Translations under genes and position numbers: made by a program
Source: Prevotellaceae bacterium UBA4336
GTDB taxonomy: Bacteria; Bacteroidota; Bacteroidia; Bacteroidales; Bacteroidaceae
Assembly (NCBI GenBank): GCA_002394305.1
Contig: DGTM01000007.1
Span: 1 to 45,920, forward strand
DNA: 45,920 nucleotides
Direction of reading: 5' to 3'
In this document: positions 32,635 to 40,859 of the stretch, piece by piece
Layout of the letters: every line of letters starts with the position of its first letter
Position numbering within the stretch: position 1 is the stretch's first letter
Notes under the pieces: model-generated
Database searches by the model: none
What the model was told of the DNA's origin: nothing
The model's input: only the letters and a program-made list of their open reading frames with translations

Positions 32635-32646
32635 ACCCAACATTTG

Positions 32647-32811
32647 ATGTACAATATGAAGAAGTATATTTGCCCTGCATTGAAGGCTGAAGAGGCTCAG
32701 GCTGTCAGCATGCTGGCAGAGAGCCTGCTAATCAACAGCAACACTAAGGTAGATGGCAGCCAAGCACTGACCAAGGAAAGTGCATGGGACATCTGGAACA
32801 CCGAGGAATAA
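32647..32811 (+). CDS. Small protein of 54 residues downstream of the 1265-residue gene
   Basis: ATG at 32647, or ATG at 32656 giving 51 residues (MKKYICPALKAEEAQAVSML), TAA at 32809-32811. It starts 12 bases after the preceding stop and is followed by a good terminator, so it is the last gene of a two-gene transcript. It resembles, from memory, the small conserved proteins starting MKKYI.P and ending in a Trp-containing acidic tail that often follow large secreted proteins in Prevotella and Bacteroides. No signal peptide and no known function. Confidence 0.65.
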   Translation: MYNMKKYICPALKAEEAQAVSMLAESLLINSNTKVDGSQALTKESAWDIWNTEE

Positions 32812-32858
32812 AGCCTCACCCCTAACCCCTCTCCGAGGAGAAGGGGGAACCACAAGTC

Positions 32859-32893
32859 AAATCCCCGAGGAGCAATCAGCACCTCGGGGATTT
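32859..32893 (+). terminator. Terminator after the 54-residue gene
   Basis: AAATCCCCGAGG (32859-32870) and CCTCGGGGATTT (32882-32893) form a perfect 12-bp stem with an 11-base loop, followed by GTTTTC. Confidence 0.8.
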
Positions 32894-32901
32894 GTTTTCA
32901 T

Positions 32902-32937
32902 AAGACCTATAGGACCTATAAGTCCCATAGGACCTAT
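32902..32937. repeat. 9-bp tandem repeat
   Basis: AAGACCTAT, AGGACCTAT, AAGTCCCAT, AGGACCTAT: four 9-base units. CCCATAGGACTTAT at the right window edge (45906-45919) is the same motif. Confidence 0.8.
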
Positions 32938-32962
32938 AAGCAAGAAAAACTATCACTTTTGC

Positions 32963-32993
32963 TTGCAGGATTAAGAGAAAAACAATAACTTTG
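32963..32993 (+). promoter_or_regulatory. Promoter of the 252-residue protein gene
   Basis: TTG (32963-32965), about 20 bases, then TAACTTTG (32986-32993), 37 bases before the start codon. Confidence 0.6.
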
Positions 32994-33030
32994 CAACACG
33001 AATACCGACCAAAACACTAAACTAACAACT

Positions 33031-33789
33031 ATGACATACAAAACCCTCAAACAAACTCTTTGGTGCCTTACCCTGCTGGTGTCATTGCCGGCAGGCGCAC
33101 AGGAGTATGACTTGGAGCTACAGATGAGTGACGAGGAAACCGTCTGTTGGTACCGCATCTGCAATGCAGCCCCTGGCATGGACTCGTATGCCATGACGGA
33201 CCTCAACGCACAAGCGGACGGCGAGGACCACGATGCCCTCTGGCGTCCGGCTGTGTACCTGCTGCCGACAGAAGCAGAAGACTTCCACTCGCAATGGAAG
33301 CTGACCGCAGCCGCAGACGGCAAGGTGCTGCTCACCAATCGCGCTACAGGAATGACTATCGGCAACCGTTCTGTCAGCATCGGAAACATCAATGTCACGA
33401 TGCTCGCCCCCGAAGGCGCACAGGGCTTCACCATTACTGCCCTCGGTGACAACGCCTTCTCCCTGCAAAGCGTCGAAGACGACGGTGTGAACCGCTGCCT
33501 TGCCTTGGCCGAGAAAGACGGCGAGGCAGTCACCTATCCCGAATCGGGCGAAAGCACGTCCGTTATCGGGTGGAAGTTCCTGCCCGTGGAAATCGAGACA
33601 GGCATCGGCTCTGCGAAGAACAGCCACCCCCTCATTCAAGTAAAGGACAGACGCATCTCTGTAACGGGCTGTCCGGGATGGCAGCTGTTCAATGCCGAAG
33701 GCGAGGAAATGCCTCGCACGGTTTCCCTGCCTGCAGGCATCTACTTGGTCAGGATGCCGCAGAAGTCGGTGAAAATACTGTTGCCGTGA
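33031..33789 (+). CDS. Secreted beta-trefoil-like protein with type A sorting-like tail
   Basis: Length 252 residues, signal peptide MTYKTLKQTLWCLTLLVSLP with cleavage near AGA-QE. The body (about 25-185) has the repeating strand pattern of ricin-like lectin domains (QWKLTAAADGKVLLTNRATG, FSLQSVEDDGVNRCLALAEK). The last about 55 residues (DRRISVTGCPGWQLFNAEGE, SLPAGIYLVRM) resemble the type IX secretion tail (Por/type A) more fully than the short tails elsewhere in the window. Likely a surface-bound or secreted binding protein. The phosphoesterase gene follows after 96 bases, probably in the same transcript. Confidence 0.65.
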   Translation: MTYKTLKQTLWCLTLLVSLPAGAQEYDLELQMSDEETVCWYRICNAAPGMDSYAMTDLNAQADGEDHDALWRPAVYLLPTEAEDFHSQWKLTAAADGKVLLTNRATGMTIGNRSVSIGNINVTMLAPEGAQGFTITALGDNAFSLQSVEDDGVNRCLALAEKDGEAVTYPESGESTSVIGWKFLPVEIETGIGSAKNSHPLIQVKDRRISVTGCPGWQLFNAEGEEMPRTVSLPAGIYLVRMPQKSVKILLP

Positions 33790-33885
33790 AGACAGAACTT
33801 CGGAATAACAAAATGACGATATTACGTTATAACGTCATAACGAAAGAACGAGAGAAAAGCCAGAACCATTAAAAAGCCAACCACG

Positions 33886-36855
33886 ATGAAAAAACACATA
33901 CTTCTCCTCTTGCTCCTTGCTCCTTGCTTCACGTCCCCGCTGTGGGCACAAAGCTATGTTGTCAGCTCTGTAGCAACCCCGGGCGCCGCCACCTTCAAGT
34001 CCGATAAGATTGTCGACGGTGTCATCTCCCTGCCCTTCGTCGCCACGACGGAGGCAATCCCCATTGAGACAAATCAGGATGCCACAGTCTCCTCCGATGC
34101 CGAGTGGTGCCAAGCCACCTATGCCAACGGCACACTGACGCTGACCGTAACGCAGAACGACACAGAAGATGCCCGCACAGCTATCCTTGCCGTGCGCAGC
34201 AAAGACTTCCGCCCCCTGCCCATCACCATCCGCCAAGAGTCGCGCCTTGCCTTTGCCGTTATCTCCGACACGCACGTCGGCAACACTTGGGGCGCAGGCT
34301 ACAAGGTGAAGATTCCGCAGGCTCTCCAGAACCTGACCCGCCACGGCAAGCTCGATGCCATGGCCGTCGTGGGCGACCTCACCGACAACGGACGCGCCGA
34401 CCAGTACAAGGAGTTCGTACAATTCTTCGGGAGCGAGCAGAACCTTCTCAGCCCCGTAGGGAACTTCCTCTTCATGATGGGCAACCACGACAACTTCGAC
34501 AGCAACGGACAGACAAACTACAGGAACGGTCTGAAAGCATTCAACGGCGGCAGGAGCTATCCCCTCGACCAGTATGTCCTCATCAAGGGCTATCCCTTCA
34601 TCTCCATCAGCCAACGCGGCTCTGCCAACAACGACGACAACGCAGGCAACGGCACGGCCTCCTACCCCAGCACCGTTGTGACTACACTGAAGCGATACCT
34701 CAGGCAAGCCGTCACAGATGCCCCCGGCAAGCCTATCTTCATCTTCACACATGTTGCTCCACGCTGGACGTGCTACAGCTCATGGGGCGAAATTGAGGGA
34801 GTTGCCTGGGCAATGAAAGTGCTGAACCCTGTGCTGAACGAGTACCCGCAGGCCATCGTGTTCTGCGGTCACAGCCACTATCCCCTCGGCGACCCGCGCA
34901 GCATCCACCAGGGAGCCAATCCCAACAGCACGCGCAACAACTACTACACCGTCGTCAATACCGCCAGCACCACCTACTCCGAGATTAACCCTGGAGCCGT
35001 TGCCGCAGGCATCCACCCCGAAGGCTATGCGTATGTCACCGAAGGAATGATTGTGGAGGAACTGCCCAACGGCGACATCGAAATACGCCGCTACGACACT
35101 TACCGCAATGTGGAAATCGACCCCGAGCACCGCTGGGTGGTGAAAGCCCCCTTCGACGGCAGCATGTTCCAGTACGCCGACATTCGCGATGCCGACGACA
35201 ATCCGAACAACATCAGCCTGCGCGACGGCCTGCCCGCACCCGTGTTTGCGAATGATGCCAAACTGACGCTGAAGGCTTCCCCCTCGGCCGTGAAGGTCAG
35301 CTTCCCGCAAGCAACCGACAACGAGTGCGTCTTCCGCTACAAAATCCGTGTGCTCCAAGGCAAGACAGAGGTCAAGAGCGCCTTCGTCTTCTCACAGTTC
35401 TACCTCACGACAGACATGCCGCAGAGCCTTTCTTACACCGTCGACGGCTTGTCGGAGAATACAGAATACAATGTAGAAGTCATCGCTTACGACTCCTACG
35501 ACAACCAGTCGCAGCCTCTGACGGCAACAGTCACCATCCCCGCCGACGATGCTCCTGCGCCGGAACCCGTCGGCTGCTGGACGTTCGACAACCCCGACAA
35601 CCTGCTTGTCGGCACAGGCATCGCTACGCTGCAAGGTGCCGCTCATTCCAAGGGCTCCGTACGTGTCACCGACGACCTTGGGAGCATCGGCATCAAGGCT
35701 GTTTCCGGCCCGACGGACGACAACGGCGCCATCGCTGTTCCGGTGAATTCCAGTCTGTACATGACCACAAACCTCGAAGAAAAGAGCCTCAGCGACTACA
35801 CCCTTCTCATGGACATCCATGTGAAAGATCTGAGCGGCTATACAGCACTCTACCAGAACGACGCCAGCAACAACAAAGACGGCAGTTTCTTCATCCAGAA
35901 CGGAGCTCTCGGCCTGAACTCCAACGGGCTGGGCTATGGTGGCTCACTCTCGGCAGAGAAATGGCATCGCGTCCTCTTTGTCGTCAAGGAGAACGCTGTC
36001 ACCATCTATCTTGACGGACGCCAGGTGGGACAAAGCACATCTGGCAATGCAACGATTTGGCAAATGAAGGAGGCTGCTCTCTTCTTTGCCGATGAAAGCG
36101 GCGAAGAGCATCTGGTCGAAGCCTCCGAGATTCGTTTCTGGGACGTTGCCCTCACCAAGGGACAGGCCGCCCGGCTCGGAAGCATCATGCCAAACGACGA
36201 ACCCATCACACTGCCAGACCCGACAGGCTGCTGGACATTCGACAATGCCGACAATCCCCTTGCAGGAACCGGCACAGCAACCATCCGGGCATCCAAGCAC
36301 GCCAAGGGCAGCGTGACCGCCGTCAGCAAGATAGCAGACGCAAACATCGTGCCCACGGATGGTCCCACGAGCAGCAACGGCGCACTTTCCGTCCCCGTGG
36401 GCTCCAGCCTGCTCATGGCCTCCAACCTCAGCATAACGACCATGAACACCTACACCGTCATGTGGGACATCAAGGCTGCCGACCTCTCCACCTATGTGCC
36501 TCTCCTGCAAAACGACCTCACCAACACAAAGGACGGCAGCCTCTTCTTCAACCAGAACAAGGTGGGGCTGAACGGCACCCACGGGCTTGGCTACAAAGGC
36601 TCCGTTGCCAACAACAAGTGGTACAGAATCGTGTTTGTCGTCAAGAACGGCTTCGGGGCCACCTACGTCGACGGCGTGAAAGTGGGCCAAAGCATGCAGG
36701 CCTGCGACGAACACTGGAAACTGACCACCGGCGCACTCTTCTTCGCTGACAACGACGGCGAGGAGAAAGCCATCCAGACTGCCGAGATACGTTTCTGGAA
36801 CGTTGCCCTCAGCGACGCGGAAGTCGGGGAATTGGGAACCATCGGAAAGGAATAA
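33886..36855 (+). CDS. Secreted calcineurin-like phosphoesterase with BACON, Fn3 and two LamG-like domains
   Basis: Length 989 residues, signal peptide MKKHILLLLLLAPCFTSPLW. A BACON-like domain (about 45-120) precedes the metallophosphoesterase: ISDTHVG, VVGDLTDNG, MGNHDN, FTHVAPR and CGHSHYP give the metal-binding Asp, His and Asn set (about 121-335). An Fn3-like segment follows at about 455-555. Two LamG-like domains of about 200 residues (562-765 and 778-985) are clear duplicates (CWTFDNPDNL and CWTFDNADNP starts, RFWDVAL and RFWNVAL ends) and resemble the one in the 1265-residue protein. There is no sorting-like tail. Substrate unknown; a phosphomonoester or phosphodiester outside the cytoplasm is inferred. 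Next gene after 36 bases. Confidence 0.85.
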   Translation: MKKHILLLLLLAPCFTSPLWAQSYVVSSVATPGAATFKSDKIVDGVISLPFVATTEAIPIETNQDATVSSDAEWCQATYANGTLTLTVTQNDTEDARTAILAVRSKDFRPLPITIRQESRLAFAVISDTHVGNTWGAGYKVKIPQALQNLTRHGKLDAMAVVGDLTDNGRADQYKEFVQFFGSEQNLLSPVGNFLFMMGNHDNFDSNGQTNYRNGLKAFNGGRSYPLDQYVLIKGYPFISISQRGSANNDDNAGNGTASYPSTVVTTLKRYLRQAVTDAPGKPIFIFTHVAPRWTCYSSWGEIEGVAWAMKVLNPVLNEYPQAIVFCGHSHYPLGDPRSIHQGANPNSTRNNYYTVVNTASTTYSEINPGAVAAGIHPEGYAYVTEGMIVEELPNGDIEIRRYDTYRNVEIDPEHRWVVKAPFDGSMFQYADIRDADDNPNNISLRDGLPAPVFANDAKLTLKASPSAVKVSFPQATDNECVFRYKIRVLQGKTEVKSAFVFSQFYLTTDMPQSLSYTVDGLSENTEYNVEVIAYDSYDNQSQPLTATVTIPADDAPAPEPVGCWTFDNPDNLLVGTGIATLQGAAHSKGSVRVTDDLGSIGIKAVSGPTDDNGAIAVPVNSSLYMTTNLEEKSLSDYTLLMDIHVKDLSGYTALYQNDASNNKDGSFFIQNGALGLNSNGLGYGGSLSAEKWHRVLFVVKENAVTIYLDGRQVGQSTSGNATIWQMKEAALFFADESGEEHLVEASEIRFWDVALTKGQAARLGSIMPNDEPITLPDPTGCWTFDNADNPLAGTGTATIRASKHAKGSVTAVSKIADANIVPTDGPTSSNGALSVPVGSSLLMASNLSITTMNTYTVMWDIKAADLSTYVPLLQNDLTNTKDGSLFFNQNKVGLNGTHGLGYKGSVANNKWYRIVFVVKNGFGATYVDGVKVGQSMQACDEHWKLTTGALFFADNDGEEKAIQTAEIRFWNVALSDAEVGELGTIGKE

Positions 36856-36891
36856 CTTCTATACATTATATATAATATAATAAGCATACCC

Positions 36892-39800
36892 ATGAAAAGC
36901 AAAGTAATGAAACAAGGACTTCTGCTACTGGCATTTTGGACTGTTGCCTCCATCATGCCAACCTTTGCCACCGACTGGCAGGCAAAGACTGACACCATCT
37001 GGCCCGCACGCCACTACCGCGAACTGAACGGTAAGGCCACTGGCAGCCAACGCTCTAACACGTACATCAACTGGACTTATACCGAGGGCACGACACTCGT
37101 CTACGGCATCCACTTCCCCACGGGACACGTCCGCGCCGACGCTGTCTTCAAGGGCAAGAGCGGCAGGAAGGTCACCTTCGGTGTCCGCATCGTCCACCCG
37201 GCAACTGGCACGGTTGTCCTCGACACGAAGACGACAAGCACCAGCACCTCGACGGCAGAGCAGCGCATGGAGGTGATGCCCGACACGGAAATGCCCTTCG
37301 ACGGCTGGTATCGCTTCGAGCTTACCTGCCCGAACGGTGCGAGCACACTGGACCGCCTGAACCTGCTCCTCTTCCAGCGCACATCGTCGCTCAGCATCAC
37401 CGACTCCGAGATATTCATGGCTCCCAGCGTACACCTGTGGTGGGACAAGAAGGACCAGGGTGCACCCTCGGGACAGAGCTACAACTGGACCTACCTCGAA
37501 GTGATGTACCCCAGTGAATACCGCCAGCCGGCCACCTACCAGATGGCCATCGGCACGGACGGCATGTACTCCGGCATCCAGATGCCCACACGCTCGGACG
37601 GCAGCTATGGTCACACCGTGCTCTTCTCCGTGTGGGACAACGGCGATGTGGACAAGGACAAGAACCTGCCCGACATCATGCGTTCGGCAGCCGTCGACCT
37701 CGGCCCCGAAGCATACGCCACCCGCTTTGGCGGCGAGGGCACAGGCTCCAGCATACGCTACAACCGCGACGACTTCTGGGAGTTCGACCACTGGGTGCAG
37801 TTCCTCTACAACGTACGTCCCGACATCATCAGCGTCACAAACGAGGACGGCACCGTCTCGGAGTACGAGAGCACGCTGCAATCCGTCTGGTTCAAGCAGG
37901 CCGAGGACACCGACTGGCGCTACATGGGCACCCTGCGCATGGCTGGAGCCAACCGCCTGACCAGCGGCATATACAGCTTCCTGGAGAACTTCGGCGAGAG
38001 CGGCGGACACCTGATGCGCCGCTGCTACTTCCGCAACGGAGCCATGCGTTCGGCTGCCACCGGGCAGTGGTACGCACTGAACCATGCCGGCTTCGGTCAC
38101 ACACAGGGCAAGAACCAGCGCAACTCCCGCCACGACTACGGTCATGGCCTCACGGAGCTCTTCGACAAGGCCTTCTACCTGGAGACCGGCGGCTACATGG
38201 GCACCCGCGACAGCGCCAGCACCTGTGAGCCTCCCCTGAAGGGCCAGATGCCCTGGGTGGACACCATCAACATCGCCCGCCTGGAGAACCGTGTGGACGA
38301 AGGCATCCTGAACTACCAGACGAAGACGATGCAGTCGCGCGTAGAACTGGCGCGTACGGTTTCCGACCCGGCCACATGGAAGCTCATCGACTACAGCGAC
38401 GAAGAGACGGTCGGCGAAGGCGACAACGGACGGGCCGCCATGATTCTCGACGGACAGAAGAGCACCTATTATCACAACAAGTGGAAGAACGGCAGCGTAG
38501 GCTTCCCGCACACCTTCACCTTCGAGGCTCCCGAGCCCGTCACCGTCAGCTCCATCGGGCTCTTCCAGAACCGCGAGAGCACCTATCGCGCAAAGCAGAT
38601 GATGCTCTACACGTCCGACGACGGCACGAGATGGAAGGTGGCAGCCTCGCGCATCGTCTTCGATGATTCGGAATATCCCACTACCGACCTCCCCTCGCCC
38701 GTCACGGCACGTTACTTCCGCCTGCGCTTCACGGCAGGCTACGGCACGAACCTCCTCATCAACGAGGTCTATTTCAAGGATGAATACCGGATGGCGGACT
38801 TGCTCGACCTCGCACGCCAGATCTTCGAGGAGTCCGACCAGTGGGGCGGCTATGCCCCTGCCGACCTGGAGGCCCTGCGCACCGTCTATGCCGACGGCAC
38901 CTGCACCGACCTGGAAGCCCTGAAGCAGGCCATCGAGGATGTTGCCAGGAATGCCCAGCCGCTGAACTACGGCGTGGTGGCCCTGGCCGAGAGCTTCACG
39001 CCGAAGGACGCCTATCAGCTTCACAACGCATCGGGACGCGGCGACCTCATCGCCACTGCCGACGACGTGCCCAGCGCCGCAGCAGCCACCGTCAGCAACG
39101 CGCTCGAGGCATACCGCCAGCCGTGCGCCGTCTCCGACCCGCGCTGCAACTGGATGATACTGCGCTCCGACAAGTACGACGAATACTACCTCTATAACCT
39201 CGGGGCAAAGAAGTACATCAACATAGGGAACTCTGCCGTCACGCTCTCCGACATACCTATGTCCGTCAGCCTCAACAAGAAGGACAACGGCTTCACCATC
39301 AGCATACAAGGCAAGTACATTGGCATCCAGCCCAATGCCGAAACGCCTGTCGTGCTGCTCTCCACAGCCTCGGTTGCCACCATCTTCCAGCTCCGCACCA
39401 ACCACTACCTGAGGCCCGAGGAGAAGGCCGTGGCCGCGCTTGTCACCGATGCCGAGCAGACAGCCCACGAGAACTCGCCGGAGTTCCTCTTCGGACAGGC
39501 CATGCAGACCTATGCCAAGGCATTTGTGGCCCACCCCGACCTGACGTCGCACCTCGTGCCGAGCAGCACGTACCTCTCCTCGAACGCCAACACCACCCAG
39601 CAGGCCGAACACAATCTGGCGAAGCTCGTCGACAAGAAGACCTCGACCTACTACGAGACGTGGTACAGCGGCATCAAATGGCCGGAGGAGATGTCCTACA
39701 TACAGGCACGGACAAGCAGCGCCGTGAACGCCTTCGCCTTCAGCTTCACGCCGTCGCAGCACCCCGAGTACGGCCTGACAGACATCCCGACGGACATCTC

Positions 39801-40317
39801 CGTCACTGCCTCGTCCACCACGCGCAACTTTCTGCCGGTGGCCCGCATCACGGAGGGCATGCCCAAGTCCATCGACGAGAGCTACACCTCGCCGGTCATC
39901 TTCACCGACGGCTCCACGCGCTTCCTGCGCTTCCAGGTGATGCAGACCATCGGCAAGCGCTCCGACAGCCGCGTCTTTGCCATGAGCGAGTTCCAGGTAC
40001 ACCAGGCCATCATCGACGAGGCCGAGTCGCCCTACTACCTCAGACCAAAGGTGAAGGAAGCCTTCGACGCACTGATGTCCGAGCTGCAGACCCTGCGTAC
40101 GCGCATCGGAGCAAACACAGCCACCGCGGACGACTGCCTGTCCATTCGCCAAGCCATCAAGCGGGCTGAGGATGCGCTCGACGATGCTACGGAAATCAAG
40201 GCTGTTCCCGTCGGCGCTCTCACCGAGGACAAAGCCATCTACAACCTCAGCGGCCAGCGCGTAGACAAACCCGGCAGAGGCATCTACATCGTCGGCGGGA
40301 AGAAGGTTCTCTATTGA
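36892..40317 (+). CDS. Secreted DUF3472-like protein with discoidin and beta-trefoil domains
   Basis: Length 1141 residues; ATG 36892, with a second ATG at 36907 giving a signal peptide of similar quality (MKQGLLLLAFWTVASIMPTF). The N-terminal about 430 residues resemble DUF3472 proteins (FGGEGTGSSIRYNRDDFWEF, QFLYNVRPDIISV, SGIYSFLENF). A discoidin-like domain lies at about 495-632 (ILDGQKSTYYHNKWKNGSVG), a beta-trefoil-like region at about 694-840, and a second discoidin-like domain at about 889-1041 (LVDKKTSTYYETWYS) close to those of the 1504-residue protein. It ends AIYNLSGQRVDKPGRGIYIV plus GGKKVLY. Possibly polysaccharide binding; enzymatic activity unknown. Last gene of the 33031-40317 group. 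Confidence 0.7.
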   Translation: MKSKVMKQGLLLLAFWTVASIMPTFATDWQAKTDTIWPARHYRELNGKATGSQRSNTYINWTYTEGTTLVYGIHFPTGHVRADAVFKGKSGRKVTFGVRIVHPATGTVVLDTKTTSTSTSTAEQRMEVMPDTEMPFDGWYRFELTCPNGASTLDRLNLLLFQRTSSLSITDSEIFMAPSVHLWWDKKDQGAPSGQSYNWTYLEVMYPSEYRQPATYQMAIGTDGMYSGIQMPTRSDGSYGHTVLFSVWDNGDVDKDKNLPDIMRSAAVDLGPEAYATRFGGEGTGSSIRYNRDDFWEFDHWVQFLYNVRPDIISVTNEDGTVSEYESTLQSVWFKQAEDTDWRYMGTLRMAGANRLTSGIYSFLENFGESGGHLMRRCYFRNGAMRSAATGQWYALNHAGFGHTQGKNQRNSRHDYGHGLTELFDKAFYLETGGYMGTRDSASTCEPPLKGQMPWVDTINIARLENRVDEGILNYQTKTMQSRVELARTVSDPATWKLIDYSDEETVGEGDNGRAAMILDGQKSTYYHNKWKNGSVGFPHTFTFEAPEPVTVSSIGLFQNRESTYRAKQMMLYTSDDGTRWKVAASRIVFDDSEYPTTDLPSPVTARYFRLRFTAGYGTNLLINEVYFKDEYRMADLLDLARQIFEESDQWGGYAPADLEALRTVYADGTCTDLEALKQAIEDVARNAQPLNYGVVALAESFTPKDAYQLHNASGRGDLIATADDVPSAAAATVSNALEAYRQPCAVSDPRCNWMILRSDKYDEYYLYNLGAKKYINIGNSAVTLSDIPMSVSLNKKDNGFTISIQGKYIGIQPNAETPVVLLSTASVATIFQLRTNHYLRPEEKAVAALVTDAEQTAHENSPEFLFGQAMQTYAKAFVAHPDLTSHLVPSSTYLSSNANTTQQAEHNLAKLVDKKTSTYYETWYSGIKWPEEMSYIQARTSSAVNAFAFSFTPSQHPEYGLTDIPTDISVTASSTTRNFLPVARITEGMPKSIDESYTSPVIFTDGSTRFLRFQVMQTIGKRSDSRVFAMSEFQVHQAIIDEAESPYYLRPKVKEAFDALMSELQTLRTRIGANTATADDCLSIRQAIKRAEDALDDATEIKAVPVGALTEDKAIYNLSGQRVDKPGRGIYIVGGKKVLY

Positions 40318-40370
40318 CCCCAGCCCCACTCGCCAAGGCCCATGCCCTGCCGCGGCAGGGAGAGAGACAA

Positions 40371-40524
40371 GGAAGCGCCCTGTGCTTATTTTGGAAGCGC
40401 AGGGCGCTTCTTAAATAAGAGCTGGGCTCTTCCGAAATAAGAGCTAGGCTCTTCGGCGATAAGAGCTGGGCTCTTCTTAAATAAGAGCCAGGCTCTTCCG
40501 GAATAAGCACGTGCGCTATCAGCA
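40371..40524. repeat. 22-bp palindromic repeat array IV (7 units)
   Basis: Units start at 40371, 40393, 40415, 40437, 40459, 40481 and 40503. Units 3-6 follow ATAAGAGCTGGGCTCTTC with CTGG, CTAG, CTGG and CCAG at the centre. Units 1-2 change to GAAGCGC..GCGCTTC and unit 7 to AGCACGTGCGCT, so both palindrome arms change together. The first two units also make an 11-bp hairpin (GAAGCGCCCTG/CAGGGCGCTTC) that may end the upstream transcript. A perfect CCCTGCCGCGGCAGGG palindrome precedes them (40345-40360). GATTATTCGCCTG follows at 40536. Confidence 0.9.
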
Positions 40525-40602
40525 GGCGAAGCAGGGATTATTCGCCTGACGAACATGTTTTGCGCCCCGATATCCCATTTTGAATTAATATAAGTTTCGG
40601 AA

Positions 40603-40779
40603 GTTATAAAATGGAGTTAAATAGGAAGTTATGCGCTTTCAGCGCAGGAAGTAAAGCACTCCGTGCTGGACGATACCATTGGGATGCAAAAAAACTATCG
40701 TCCTGTGCGTAGCACATAACTTCCACGAGCGTAGCGAGTTTACTTCCATTTTTACTTCCTCTTTTATTTCCGAAAGTTA
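40603..40779. repeat. Mirror-symmetric hairpin cassette
   Basis: Left half: GGAAGTTATGCGCTTTCAGC (from 40624), then GGAAGTAAAGCACTCCGTGC (from 40647), then GGACGATA (40668-40675). Right half in inverted order: TATCGTCC (40696-40703), TGTGCGTAGCACATAACTTC (40704-40724) and ACGAGCGTAGCGAGTTTACT (40725-40747). Each unit is GGAAGT(A/T)A plus a small hairpin (GCGC/GCGC, AGCAC/GTGCT, TGTGC/GCACA, CTCGC/GCTCG). Outer arms TTTCGGAAGTTATAAAA and TTTTATTTCCGAAAGTTA frame it. No ORF. Confidence 0.75.
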
Positions 40780-40781
40780 AA

Positions 40782-40825
40782 TGAATTAATTAAATTTGAA
40801 TTTGTTAATTTTGAATTTTGAATAA
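40782..40825. repeat. Heptamer tandem repeat F (TGAATTT type)
   Basis: TGAATTA, TGAATTT, TGAATTT and TGAATAA units with one or two slips, directly after the hairpin cassette and 9 bases before the -7 element of the next gene. Confidence 0.75.
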
Positions 40826-40833
40826 AATATTCG

Positions 40834-40841
40834 TACCTTTG
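40834..40841 (+). promoter_or_regulatory. Promoter of the short-chain dehydrogenase gene
   Basis: TACCTTTG, 18 bases before the ATG at 40860. The upstream half of this promoter is heptamer repeat sequence. Confidence 0.65.
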
Positions 40842-40859
40842 CAGAAAAGTATCGGCAAA

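Noticed and set aside
36925..40329. A 1134-residue open frame on the minus strand opposite the DUF3472-like gene
   Set aside because: Composition is typical of an antisense shadow; the plus frame has a signal peptide, discoidin domains and the C-terminal tail. Similar long shadows opposite the peptidase, CotH and alkaline phosphatase genes were rejected for the same reason.
40345..40360. Perfect palindrome CCCTGCCGCGGCAGGG as an operator
   Set aside because: It lies after the end of a gene with no promoter next to it, so I kept it only as part of the repeat-rich gap.
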